In this document: positions 28,304 through 37,086 of the stretch, one piece after another
Layout of the letters: every line of letters starts with the position of its first letter
Numbering within the stretch: position 1 is the first letter of the stretch
Assembly (NCBI GenBank): GCA_040507225.1
Contig: JBEVVG010000002.1
Span: forward strand, 124,001 to 188,000
DNA length: 64,000 nt
Direction: 5' to 3'
Source: Thiodiazotropha sp040507225
GTDB taxonomy: Bacteria; Pseudomonadota; Gammaproteobacteria; Chromatiales; Chromatiaceae
Position numbers and translations under genes: made by a program
Notes under the pieces: generated by a model
What the model saw: the letters and a program-made list of their open reading frames with translations, nothing else
The model's database searches: none
Told to the model about the DNA's origin: nothing

Positions 28304-30568
28304 ATGAAACCCTTTGCCGATAAAAATATAGCTCCCCTCTGGCGACTCTTCTGGCTGCTTTCAATCATTACGCTTGCACTTTCACTCGCGCTGGCGCGTT
28401 ACTTTTACAACAATGTGCTGGAGAACAAGTTCAGGGACCTGGATCAGTTCAACACACTGGTCAAGGAGGGATGGGTCGAGTCGCGCCTCTACGCTCAGGA
28501 ATCGGTACTGAAGATCCTCTCCGAGCGACTCATTGAAATGGATGGCATTTCACATCCGGACCGAGCGATGAACCTGCTCGATTCTCTGGTCAAGAACAGC
28601 GCCAACGTAATCGGCATCGGCCTTTTCGATGCTCAGGGCGAACTGCTCATTTCAACCCATCACAGCAGGGTTTCGTTCCCCAACCTGCTGCAAAACAAAA
28701 CCACGGCATCGACCTTTCTTCAAACCCTGGACAGCGCCCACATGGTGCTTGGCCATGTTTATTACAATCCGTTTTTTGATCAATGGATTCTGCCACTGCG
28801 CTATGCATTCAGAACACCTCAAGGAAAATCATATGTCGTCACCTCGTGGTACGATGCGGAAGGCGGAAATGCCTTGTTCCATCATGACAATATTCCCGGG
28901 GATCTTGCCTGTGCGGTGATTTCCAGTGACTTTGTCATGCTCGATTACAAGGTGGTTTACCCACGCAACACCATCTTTTTTCAGACCCCCCTGCCAGAGG
29001 CGGTAATCGATCAGTTCAATCTGCGCAAATTGAAAGGCAACCAGCGCATACTGCAAAGTTACATCGACCGTAGCGGACAACTCCGTTACATCTCCGTCAC
29101 CTATGTTCCCAGGTACGGCATCTATATATCCCTGACCCGCGCGCATAGCGAAGCGATCAAGGGCTTTTATCCCATCGCCCTGAAAATCGCCCTCGCGACG
29201 CTTTTCTTCTGGGGCGTGATGTATCTTTTCTTCGCCTATGTCGCAAAAAAAGACCAGGAGGCGCAACTCACCCTGGAACACCAGGCAAAACATGATAGCG
29301 TGACTGGGCTGATGAACCGGTTTGCCATCAGTCACGAGATTGGTCTTTGTATCAGTAGGGGTCAACAATTCTGCCTTGCCTTCATCGATCTGGACAACTT
29401 CAAAACCATCAATGACCTGTATGGCCACAGAACCGGCGACCAGGTCCTGGTGCAAGTCGCGAAACGCCTGCTGACGGTGATGGAAAAGGACATGCACTGC
29501 GCCCGCTTCAGCGGGGATGAGTTTGCCCTGCTGATTCCCCACTCTCCCGAGCGGGCAGCGAGAATCTACCGTCATGTACTGGAGTTGATCAAACTGCCTT
29601 TCGATCTGGAGTACAGCGCATTGCATGTCAGCGCCAGCATGGGCGTCAGTGTGTTTCCGCTCGACTCCCAATCGCCCGAAGAACTGTTGCGGTATGCCGA
29701 CATCGCATTGAATCAAGCCAAAAAGCAGCATGATCACTGTACCTTTTTCGAGCAGGACTTCCATAACAAGGTCGAACGCCGCTCGATCATTCAGGAGTCT
29801 TTCAACAGCGCCCTGAAAAAGGAGGAGTTCTACCTGATGTATCAACCCCAGGTTGATGCGAAATCCAATACCGTGATCGGCGTGGAAGCCCTGGCAAGAT
29901 GGAAAAGTTCTGAACTGGGTGAAATCGAACCGGTTGAATTCATTCCCATCGCCGAGGAGTCCGGTTTCATCATCCCGCTGGGGATCTCGATCCTCGAGAA
30001 GGCCTGCAGGACGACACAGGCAATCTGGCAGCAAAGCGGTCAGGACTTCAAGCTTTCGGTCAACGTTTCGGTGCGTCAACTGGTCGAGGAAAGCTTCATC
30101 TCACAGGTCAGCCAGTGCATCAATAAATTGAAGTTTCCGCATGACAAACTGGTCCTTGAAGTCACCGAAAGCATCATGATCGAAGAGAGCGAGAGAATCA
30201 TTCAAAAGCTGCAATTGCTTCGTGACCAGGGTATCGGTGTGTCACTGGATGATTTTGGAACAGGATATTCTTCTCTGAGCATGATCAGCAGAATGCCGAT
30301 TTCCGAACTGAAGGTTGACCAGAGTTTCATTCGTGATCTCCTGGTTGATGAAAATCATGCCCACCTGTCCGAGATCATCATCGAGATCGGGCGGTTCTTC
30401 AAGATTGATGTGGTTGCCGAGGGTGTCGCGCAGCAGGCGCACGTCGATCTGTTAACAAAATTCGGCTGTCATATTTTACAGGGATACCACTTCTCGGAGC
30501 CCTTACGCGAAAAAGACCTGGAAGCGTATATCAGAAGCAAGCATGTGAGACATCCCGTCTCTCATTGA
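28304..30568 (+). CDS. GGDEF-EAL protein with periplasmic sensor, probable c-di-GMP phosphodiesterase
   Basis: 754 residues. Two membrane helices (about 15-35 and 290-312) flank a periplasmic sensor of about 250 residues, probably of the Cache type. The GGDEF domain has SGDEF at 403-407 (first Gly replaced) and no RxxD inhibitory site at the usual spacing. The EAL domain keeps the catalytic set: EAL at 528-530, NVSVRQ, ESIM, DDFGTGYSS, KVDQSFI and AEGV. Hydrolysis of c-di-GMP is therefore more likely than synthesis, though SGDEF proteins can be active or bind GTP as regulators. Monocistronic by context. Confidence 0.92.
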   Translation: MKPFADKNIAPLWRLFWLLSIITLALSLALARYFYNNVLENKFRDLDQFNTLVKEGWVESRLYAQESVLKILSERLIEMDGISHPDRAMNLLDSLVKNSANVIGIGLFDAQGELLISTHHSRVSFPNLLQNKTTASTFLQTLDSAHMVLGHVYYNPFFDQWILPLRYAFRTPQGKSYVVTSWYDAEGGNALFHHDNIPGDLACAVISSDFVMLDYKVVYPRNTIFFQTPLPEAVIDQFNLRKLKGNQRILQSYIDRSGQLRYISVTYVPRYGIYISLTRAHSEAIKGFYPIALKIALATLFFWGVMYLFFAYVAKKDQEAQLTLEHQAKHDSVTGLMNRFAISHEIGLCISRGQQFCLAFIDLDNFKTINDLYGHRTGDQVLVQVAKRLLTVMEKDMHCARFSGDEFALLIPHSPERAARIYRHVLELIKLPFDLEYSALHVSASMGVSVFPLDSQSPEELLRYADIALNQAKKQHDHCTFFEQDFHNKVERRSIIQESFNSALKKEEFYLMYQPQVDAKSNTVIGVEALARWKSSELGEIEPVEFIPIAEESGFIIPLGISILEKACRTTQAIWQQSGQDFKLSVNVSVRQLVEESFISQVSQCINKLKFPHDKLVLEVTESIMIEESERIIQKLQLLRDQGIGVSLDDFGTGYSSLSMISRMPISELKVDQSFIRDLLVDENHAHLSEIIIEIGRFFKIDVVAEGVAQQAHVDLLTKFGCHILQGYHFSEPLREKDLEAYIRSKHVRHPVSH

Positions 30569-30896
30569 TCACAACGATATCATACTTCAATTTTTCCGTT
30601 CACCTGTCACCCCGGGTTCCGCCCCCCTTCACAGCGACCACCATTGAGTCTTCACTGAAGCCGGCCACCATTTCGTTTACGTCTGCAAGGAATCTTGCGG
30701 CTGCTCGTCAAGGCAAAATAGAGGTCGACAAACAGAAATAGTCGCGTGGCAATGACCGTGATCGACAGGGCAGTGACCAACCGGCTTACCGGGGTCATTC
30801 AAGGTGACTGTTCAGCGATTTAAGGCCCTCTCCCGCAAGCGGGAGATGGGAGAGAATGCCGCACAGGCACTCCGCCAAAGGATTTCCGTTTTCAGG
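30569..30896. other. 328-bp intergenic region with a GC hairpin
   Basis: Convergent intergenic region with no recognisable gene. It holds CTCCCGC-AA-GCGGGAG (30830-30845) nested within a wider CTCTCCC...GGGAGAG palindrome, the look of a dispersed intergenic repeat. The hairpin has no T-run, so it is not a typical terminator. Confidence 0.5.
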
Positions 30897-31286
30897 TCAA
30901 TTTGGCTTTTCCGCGATTGCAACTGCCAGGTGATGGGCGTAGAGAAAACAGCCACAGTAGCCTAGTACCATAGCAAGATTGGTAACCAACTCGCTCCCGC
31001 CAGCGCCACGGAGCAGGCTATGGGCACCACTTGCCAGAAGGATGGGCACGGTACTTAGCAGCAACACCCCCCGACGTCGACCTGGATCGAAGAGGAACCA
31101 GAGTAATAACAATACCCAGCCCACCTCAAAAGAGGCCAACACAGCCAGGGTCTGGCGGCAAAACAGAATGACACCCGGTTCGAAGAGCGCACTCAGACTA
31201 CCGATGGCGTAGCCGGTGTTGATAAGGATACCGCTGAGAGCGACGCTGTAGATGAATACTTTTTTCCATGCATTGAACCCGCGCAT
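30897..31286 (-). CDS. small hypothetical membrane protein
   Basis: 129 residues with about four hydrophobic helices and no recognised domain. Its ATG (31286) overlaps the stop of the CPBP protease gene (TGATG), and AGGAGG lies just upstream, inside that gene. It is the last gene of a four-gene AraC/MipA/CPBP string, so it probably acts with the membrane protease. A GTG directly before the ATG is an alternative start. Confidence 0.75.
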   Translation of the reverse strand: MRGFNAWKKVFIYSVALSGILINTGYAIGSLSALFEPGVILFCRQTLAVLASFEVGWVLLLLWFLFDPGRRRGVLLLSTVPILLASGAHSLLRGAGGSELVTNLAMVLGYCGCFLYAHHLAVAIAEKPN

Positions 31287-32125
31287 CACCGCACCTCCTC
31301 CTGGGCCAATAAACGCTTCCTATCGTAGACGACAATAATAAGGACAAACAGACTCAACACCAGGGTCTGGATCAACTTGGTTGTCTGACTGATCTGCAGC
31401 GCCTCCTGAGAGAGGTTGGTGATGAAATGGAAGACAACCGCCACAAGGATGCTGTTACCGCTTCGCACATAGATCCAACTGATGATCACCCCCATGGGTA
31501 CAATGGCTATAAAAAAATTGATCGCATACCAGGGGCTTTGCTGCAGTATCTCGTACTGGTAGGAACCGTTGACCAGGAGCAGGGGCAGATGCCACAGGGA
31601 CCAGAGCAGACCAAAGATAAGTGAGGTGAACAGGAGAGACCGCTCTCTGCGCAGACTTTCGAAACCGTAGCCTCGCCATCCCAACTCCTCAAACAGTGCC
31701 GCAATGAACAACATCAGCAATACCGGCACCACCCCGGTAGTGAATGAGAAGTGCTCGGCCATATGGAACTGGGTGACCGGCTCCCCCATCAGCAGAGAAA
31801 TGGCTGTAGCAATCACCACACTCAGGGGCATCAGTAGCAGCAGCACCGGCAGCATACCCGGGCTGATAGGTTCAGGGTGGACCATGCGGCGGATCAAATC
31901 CCACCGCGAGCCGTTCCCTGTGGATCGCTCTAGCAGCATCACAGCGACCATGAAGGGTGTTATCAAACCGGCAAGCATGAACAGCATATAGAAGTCCGCC
32001 AGCTCCTGACTGAAACTTAGCAAGGCTCCGACACCCCATAAGGCAAAGGTAAAGGCGAAGGTAAGGGTGAAATAGCGCCGAGCGTTATAGCTCGGCAGTG
32101 AGTGACTAGATTGCGTGGTTACCAT
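31286..32125 (-). CDS. CPBP-family intramembrane glutamic/metalloprotease
   Basis: 279 residues with about eight membrane helices and the three CPBP (Abi/CAAX-protease-like) motifs: EELGWR (E146, E147, R151), WHLPLL (H179) and FHFITN (H233, N237). Such enzymes cleave in or near the membrane; bacterial members are linked to peptide modification, self-immunity or protein maturation. The substrate here is unknown. The start overlaps the end of the MipA-like gene by 7 bases and the end overlaps the next gene, indicating translational coupling. Confidence 0.88.
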   Translation of the reverse strand: MVTTQSSHSLPSYNARRYFTLTFAFTFALWGVGALLSFSQELADFYMLFMLAGLITPFMVAVMLLERSTGNGSRWDLIRRMVHPEPISPGMLPVLLLLMPLSVVIATAISLLMGEPVTQFHMAEHFSFTTGVVPVLLMLFIAALFEELGWRGYGFESLRRERSLLFTSLIFGLLWSLWHLPLLLVNGSYQYEILQQSPWYAINFFIAIVPMGVIISWIYVRSGNSILVAVVFHFITNLSQEALQISQTTKLIQTLVLSLFVLIIVVYDRKRLLAQEEVR

Positions 32126-32853
32126 TGATAGGTTACTCCCAGGTAAGCTGACACAGCGCGGCTGTCTTCGACGATGGGACTCGCAGCGATATCACTGTCG
32201 AGAACCCTCTGTTCGATGTTGCCCAGTAGGCTCCAGTTATCGTCGACGCAGTAGACGGTTTTGATACCGAGGTAGGCGTTGTTTCCCGCCTGCGGGTGAT
32301 AGGCCGGACGCCCCACCCGGGCCTCATCTTGCTTGACTCCGAAGTAGTAGTCGGCTTTGTCCGCACTGAGGTGTCTTACCCCGGCATAAGGCTCAAGCAC
32401 CATTCGGGAGCCCACCGGGTGTTGCAGGGCGAACTCCAGCTTTGCGCCATAGCTCTCATAGGTACCCGAGAGGTCGTGGGTCAGCTGAAAAGCGATCCGC
32501 TTTGCACCGAAACGATAGGTAAACTCCGCACCTGCGGCGAAGTCCTCTTTGCGTGTCTCCATCCCCTCAAGATAGGAACTGTCGTCGCTCTCGTAGCCAA
32601 GCATGGTCGGGGTTGCAAGCAGACGCAGGACGGTGTGTTCCCCCTCATGCAGGGTATAGCCGAGTTCGATCCCCTCGAAATAGAAATCGCCGGCGTGGAT
32701 GATCAGCAATGGAAACACCCGGTTCTTTCCATTCACATTGCGGTAGGGGGCAAGGTCATAGAAGTCAATGATGCCGGTCTGTATATCCGCCCCGACGGCG
32801 CTCATCGCCGTAGCGAGCAGGGCCAGGGTGGTAAGGATTCGTGAGTATGTCAT
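32119..32853 (-). CDS. MipA/OmpV-family outer-membrane protein
   Basis: 244 residues with a signal peptide (about 1-22, AVGA|DI) and alternating beta-strand pattern ending in an aromatic residue (TYQW), typical of outer-membrane barrels. Segments such as YTLHEGEHTVLRLLATPTML and YFGV resemble MipA/OmpV proteins (MltA-interacting scaffold or porin-like). It overlaps the CPBP gene. It lies 85 bases downstream of an AraC-type regulator on the same strand, which may control it. Confidence 0.75.
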   Translation of the reverse strand: MTYSRILTTLALLATAMSAVGADIQTGIIDFYDLAPYRNVNGKNRVFPLLIIHAGDFYFEGIELGYTLHEGEHTVLRLLATPTMLGYESDDSSYLEGMETRKEDFAAGAEFTYRFGAKRIAFQLTHDLSGTYESYGAKLEFALQHPVGSRMVLEPYAGVRHLSADKADYYFGVKQDEARVGRPAYHPQAGNNAYLGIKTVYCVDDNWSLLGNIEQRVLDSDIAASPIVEDSRAVSAYLGVTYQW

Positions 32854-32938
32854 AACGTTCTCCCAGGGTTGATCTGAGGAGAGCGTATCTAGGGAGGGTC
32901 GGGAAAAATTGTAAAAACCCGCACACCGGCAGGGAGGA

Positions 32939-33775
32939 TCACCAGAAGAAGTCGACTCCCATGAGATCGGGAGACTTACGGAATTGCGATGGCGTCATGC
33001 CAGTGAAGCGGCGAAACTCTTTGATAAAGTGGGCCTGGTCGAAATAGCCGTGATCAAGCGCCAACGCCGTCAGACGGAGTTCAGGCCGATCCACCGAGCG
33101 CTTTACCACATCAAGTGCCTGTAAAAAGCGCTTGTTACTCTGTAGCTGTTTGAATGAGAGACCAAAGAATTCACGATATTTTTTCTGTAGCCAACGTTCG
33201 GAATAGCCCGTCTCGCAGGATAGCGCATGCAGGCTGGGGTGACGGCCAAGGAGGTAAGGGACCATCTTCTCCTCTTGAACCGATCCTTTGAGCAGACGCT
33301 GCAACAGGTATCGCTCAAACACTTCAACCATCGCCGCCCCATGGGGAGCCGCTTCCATCTCTTCGTACAACAGTGAGGCTTCTGCTGCTCCCCAGACGTC
33401 CGCAATGGAATACTCAACTCCCGCCAACTCCCCGGGAGACAGGGCAAAGACCTCAAACATCGCATGGGGATAGAGATCGACCTTGAAGTTCTTGACTGCC
33501 CGCCGCTTCCGGGTGCTCTCCAGCTGGTAGATATCCATCCAGCTTCCCAAACCGCAGTTGACATAACCGCCCTTGTTTACCCTGTCACGCCCCCCACCAC
33601 TATCACGTTCACTCAGATCGCCATAAAACTCGAAATAGAGTTGTGTCAGATAAGTGGGAATTGTACGGGTAACCAGCTTCGACCCTGCCTCCTCCAGCAG
33701 ACCCATCGAACTGGTATAGGCTTTGACATAGCGGGATAAGAGCGGGTTTTTTGCCTGGAATTCGCGATATTCCAC
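32939..33775 (-). CDS. AraC-family transcriptional regulator
   Basis: 278 residues. The C-terminal 100 residues form the double helix-turn-helix: LHALSCETGYSERWLQKKYR and ALALDHGYFDQAHFIKEF, with the family ending RFTGMTPSQFRKS. The N-terminal 170 residues are a sensor domain of unknown ligand. The start is GTG 33775 with GGGGGG upstream; no better ATG is near. It is the first gene of the string with MipA-like, CPBP and small membrane genes, so it is the likely local regulator. Confidence 0.9.
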   Translation of the reverse strand: MEYREFQAKNPLLSRYVKAYTSSMGLLEEAGSKLVTRTIPTYLTQLYFEFYGDLSERDSGGGRDRVNKGGYVNCGLGSWMDIYQLESTRKRRAVKNFKVDLYPHAMFEVFALSPGELAGVEYSIADVWGAAEASLLYEEMEAAPHGAAMVEVFERYLLQRLLKGSVQEEKMVPYLLGRHPSLHALSCETGYSERWLQKKYREFFGLSFKQLQSNKRFLQALDVVKRSVDRPELRLTALALDHGYFDQAHFIKEFRRFTGMTPSQFRKSPDLMGVDFFW

Positions 33776-33808
33776 TGCCCCCCCTTGGGCCTGTTGTGTC
33801 GCGCCTGA

Positions 33809-33840
33809 TCCCGGGTTCCGCTACGCTTCACCCGGGCTAC
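33809..33840. repeat. REP-like palindrome
   Basis: TCCCGGGTT, a short GC-rich spacer (CCGCTACGCTTCA) and CCCGGGCTAC form an imperfect hairpin between the cytochrome b gene and the AraC gene. Same general plan as the other REP-like elements in the window but with CCCGGG arms. Confidence 0.6.
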
Positions 33841-33866
33841 TTTGATTTCTATGCAGCTAAGGCGGT

Positions 33867-34463
33867 TTACTCTTCGCTGTAGCCGGTTACCATCTCCTTG
33901 ACGTAGGCGAAGGGTTTGTGACTCGTCGTCAGGGTGAAATAGAGATGAACGAACAGGAAGGAGAACATGGCAAATGCCGCCAGGGTGTGGGTCAGCGCCA
34001 CCAGTTCCAGAGGCAGTCCCTGCAACCCGATCAGCGCCCATTTCTGATAGAACAGATACAGCAGACCGGTCAGCCAGAGGATCGGCGAGATCACCATGGT
34101 CAGCAACAGGTAGGCCATGCGTTGCAGTGGATTGTGCTTTTCCGCCCGGCGCCGGTGAAACGGATGGGCGCCGCCGAGAAAGATGCCCACCGCATAGTAT
34201 TTCAGCATCGCCTGCATCGGCTCCGCTTCCGCTGGCACGTACTGACGCCATTCCCCGGTGGTGGTATGCCAGAACAGGGCCATCAGCCACAACCCGATCA
34301 GTACCCAGGCGAGACTGGTATGCACGTCGATTGCGTGTTCGAAACCGAGTAACTGGTAGGTGCCGTGGATCTCGAAACCGGTGATCAGCATGAGAATGAT
34401 GAGCACCGACTGGGTCCAGTGCCAGACCCGCTCGAAACGACTGTATAGGATTACCCTAGCCAT
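33867..34463 (-). CDS. cytochrome b561-type membrane subunit (partner of octaheme cytochrome)
   Basis: 198 residues, four to five membrane helices, of the b-type cytochrome group that serves periplasmic dehydrogenases and reductases (thiosulfate reductase/hydrogenase type). Candidate haem histidines lie in FERVWHWTQS (H15), IDVHTSLAW, LTHTLAAF and FVHLYFT. It should exchange electrons between the quinone pool and the periplasmic octaheme cytochrome encoded just upstream; the two genes overlap by 8 bases, which strongly supports a complex. Confidence 0.88.
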   Translation of the reverse strand: MARVILYSRFERVWHWTQSVLIILMLITGFEIHGTYQLLGFEHAIDVHTSLAWVLIGLWLMALFWHTTTGEWRQYVPAEAEPMQAMLKYYAVGIFLGGAHPFHRRRAEKHNPLQRMAYLLLTMVISPILWLTGLLYLFYQKWALIGLQGLPLELVALTHTLAAFAMFSFLFVHLYFTLTTSHKPFAYVKEMVTGYSEE

Positions 34464-36063
34464 TGTTCCCCTCCCGTCTTTTACGCATCACCATTCGGCC
34501 CAGTCCGTGCAGCCCCACTCCGCCGATACTCCCCAGTACCATCAGCCAGCCCAGGTTGTCGACCCACACGCTGTGGTCACGACCCGGCATGTAGAAACCC
34601 TTCAGTTCCTTGAGACGACCGTCCCGGCTATGGCAGTCCACACAACCCAGGGCCTGCTCCTTGGGCGCCACCATGTGTGCCAGGGGCCAGTGGTAAGTGG
34701 TTTCTATAAACCCGTATTCGCCACTGTAGTCGGCACCCGAAGCGTCCATCGCGGCCTGAATCGCACGACCCCAGTCATAGGATTTCCAGAAGGCGTCTGA
34801 GTCCCGGCCGAACAGGTGGGTCAATACCAGGGTATTGTTGCCCTTGTCATAGGCCTGGCGACCGCGCATCACCTTGAACGGCCAGATGCGCGCATCGGGA
34901 TCGTCGTAGCTGCCGTCGAAGGTGTTGATCGCCACCACCTGTTCCGGATCGATCTTTTCATCCAGCTGCTTATAGCGGATGTTGCCGGAGTACCAGGCGT
35001 ATTCAGGCACCAGGTTTTCCCCCCAGTCGAAGCTGCCCTTCTTGGTGTGATAGACCAGGTAGCCTCGGGCATCCCGCTCCACCAGGCCCTTGCCGTCCGC
35101 GCCCTTGCGTCCCGCAGTAGACCAATCCCACCAGACCTTGGTGGGCTTACCGCCCCGGGCGTAGGTCGGGATGTGACAGGTGACGCAGGCAATCTTGTTG
35201 GCGTGATCGTTGTTCTTGTCATGAATACCCGGCTCATGGGGCCGGCTGCCGTGGCATGATTCACAGGTCGTGCGGTTACCATCATCTCGGCCGGGTATAT
35301 CAATACCATGGGTGTCCTTGGCCACGGTGGTGTAATGGCTACCGGTCACATCGTGCCCGTCGGCCTCATGACAGGTACCACAGGAGAAATCCAGCCCATC
35401 GGTCCCCATGTGCACATCCAGCGCCTTGTCCGGATGGGTCATGCTGGAGTCCAGATCGCCGTGTTTAACCCCGTCGCCACCGCCGCCATAGAAGTGGCAA
35501 GCACCGCAGCTGGCACGGCTGGATTTGCCTACCTGCTGAGCCACATGGGCCAGGTCCGGAGCCTTCCAGATTTTTTTGCTGCCCGGGGGAAAGGCCTTGT
35601 CCTGGTAAGTGGGATGACCGGCACCGGTGGGGAATTTCTTATAGCCGCCAGTGGTGTCGTGACAGACCAGGCAATCCACCTGGTCCTCGGCGCTGAAATC
35701 GAAGGAGGCATCTTTCCAGCCATAGCCCACATGACAACTGGTACAGCGCGCGTAGTTGGTTTCGATACTCCCGCAGAAACTGTTGATCACGACCCGTTTG
35801 CCGAGGGTCTCACCGGTCTGCGGATGGGTCAGTTGCCAGGTCCAGTGCTTGGTCTGGTGAATCTGTTTGGCCGCCTCGGTGTGGCAGCCCAGACAGGCCC
35901 GTGTCACCGCCGGCCCGTCATCGAAGGGCCCGGCCAGGGCCTCGAATTTAGAATGGTCCGCGGTGCTGTTCCGCGCTTCGGTGGCTGCCATCCCGGGCAG
36001 AACCGTGGCCAGCAACAGAAACACTGCTGCTGCGCCGGACAGGAGGAAATGTCTCAGTCGCAT
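34456..36063 (-). CDS. tetrathionate-reductase-family octaheme cytochrome c (Otr-like)
   Basis: 535 residues with a signal peptide (about 1-27) and eight CXXCH motifs at 57, 107, 131, 186, 228, 267, 293 and 474, the spacing of the octaheme tetrathionate reductase family. Shewanella Otr reduces tetrathionate, nitrite and hydroxylamine in vitro; the direction and substrate here are unknown, though sulfur chemistry fits the aprBA context. A hydrophobic helix at 501-521 followed by RKRR anchors the C-terminus in the membrane. It is the first gene of a two-gene operon with the cytochrome b. Confidence 0.92.
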   Translation of the reverse strand: MRLRHFLLSGAAAVFLLLATVLPGMAATEARNSTADHSKFEALAGPFDDGPAVTRACLGCHTEAAKQIHQTKHWTWQLTHPQTGETLGKRVVINSFCGSIETNYARCTSCHVGYGWKDASFDFSAEDQVDCLVCHDTTGGYKKFPTGAGHPTYQDKAFPPGSKKIWKAPDLAHVAQQVGKSSRASCGACHFYGGGGDGVKHGDLDSSMTHPDKALDVHMGTDGLDFSCGTCHEADGHDVTGSHYTTVAKDTHGIDIPGRDDGNRTTCESCHGSRPHEPGIHDKNNDHANKIACVTCHIPTYARGGKPTKVWWDWSTAGRKGADGKGLVERDARGYLVYHTKKGSFDWGENLVPEYAWYSGNIRYKQLDEKIDPEQVVAINTFDGSYDDPDARIWPFKVMRGRQAYDKGNNTLVLTHLFGRDSDAFWKSYDWGRAIQAAMDASGADYSGEYGFIETTYHWPLAHMVAPKEQALGCVDCHSRDGRLKELKGFYMPGRDHSVWVDNLGWLMVLGSIGGVGLHGLGRMVMRKRREGNNG

Positions 36064-36252
36064 TGCGCAACCCTCTTGGTCGGTCGTTCGCGCGAACCCC
36101 GGGATTGCAGATCCGCGCCAGGGGCAGGTCGGTTACTGCTTGACCACAATGACTCTGTCAGCTTAATCGCCGTTCAGCGGCTTGGCAAATTCAGTCGTTC
36201 CCTTACCTGCCTGGCTACGGCGAATCGGCGATACGTAAATTCGAACGCCCGC

Positions 36253-36885
36253 TCATACACCAGGTTGCGCCATCAATCCTTCATCCAGACAGTGTCCGGT
36301 TCGACAGGTCTGCCAGACATGCTGTGCGTTGCGAAAATCATCCAGTCGTTGCTCCAGGCCCAGCCGCTGAGCATCCGGCATCAAGGATGGATGGTAGGTG
36401 GTGCGCAGCTGAAAGGAGACACCGGAGCTCTCCAGCAGGCGAGCGCTGCGCCAGGCCAGGGTGCCGCTTTCAGGCATTCCGGTGAGGGCGGGATAATGCT
36501 CTGGCAAGGCCTTGAGATCGAGACCGACCCAGTCCAGCAGGGGCAGGAGTTTCTCGAGACGCCGGGGATAGACCCCCGATGTGTGCAGACCGATCTCATA
36601 CCCCAACGCCCTGACTTCGGCAATGGCGCCCGGCAGGGCAAGCTGCTGGGTCGGCTCGCCGCCGCTGAACACCACCGCATCGAGCAGGTCGCGGCGACTG
36701 TCGAGGAAAGCCAACACCTCGTCCCAGGGAATGCCTGGGTCAGCGTTGCGGGGCAGCAGTTCCGGGTTGTGGCAGTAGCGACAGCGCAGGGGACACCCCT
36801 GGCAGAACACCACCGCGGCGAGACGCTCCGGATAGTCCAGTGTGGTCAGGGGTTGCAGTCCGCCGACCTTGAGTTGCGGGATCAT
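36253..36885 (-). CDS. nrdG: anaerobic ribonucleotide reductase activating protein (radical SAM)
   Basis: 210 residues. The radical-SAM cluster motif CPLRCRYC (C31, C35, C38) is followed by HNPELLP, and FSGGEPTQQ is the GGE SAM-binding motif. It reduces SAM to generate the glycyl radical on the class III reductase. It lies 21 bases after the small glycyl-radical ORF and completes the nrdD operon under the NrdR/FNR-type promoter. Confidence 0.93.
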   Translation of the reverse strand: MIPQLKVGGLQPLTTLDYPERLAAVVFCQGCPLRCRYCHNPELLPRNADPGIPWDEVLAFLDSRRDLLDAVVFSGGEPTQQLALPGAIAEVRALGYEIGLHTSGVYPRRLEKLLPLLDWVGLDLKALPEHYPALTGMPESGTLAWRSARLLESSGVSFQLRTTYHPSLMPDAQRLGLEQRLDDFRNAQHVWQTCRTGHCLDEGLMAQPGV

Positions 36886-36906
36886 CGTCGGTTGTACTAC
36901 GAACAG

Positions 36907-37086
36907 CTAGACGGACGACCCGTGATTCATCAAGGGTTTTGCGGTCTGTTCCGTGAAACAGCGTCGGTCGGCCTGTTCCGAGCGCTTGCCCGGGTTGAAG
37001 GCGGAGACTGGACGGTGATAACCCATGACCCGGGTCCAGACCTCGCAACGGGTACGCTCATCGTCTTTCAGTTCAATGGGTTGCAT
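36907..37086 (-). CDS. separate glycyl-radical segment of class III ribonucleotide reductase (59 aa)
   Basis: 59 codons from ATG 37086 to TAG. The core CEVWTRVMGYHRPVSAFNPG corresponds to the extreme C-terminus of ordinary NrdD (in E. coli the region with RRVCGYLG and NAGKQEE), which carries the radical glycine; here that glycine is G22. The large nrdD product stops just before this segment. The ORF overlaps nrdD by 14 bases in a different frame and has its own AGGAGG, 9 bases before the ATG and inside the nrdD coding sequence, so it looks like a designed, coupled gene and not a sequencing frameshift. I recall short ORFs like this beside nrdD in other proteobacteria but cannot verify that here. 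Confidence 0.85.
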   Translation of the reverse strand: MQPIELKDDERTRCEVWTRVMGYHRPVSAFNPGKRSEQADRRCFTEQTAKPLMNHGSSV

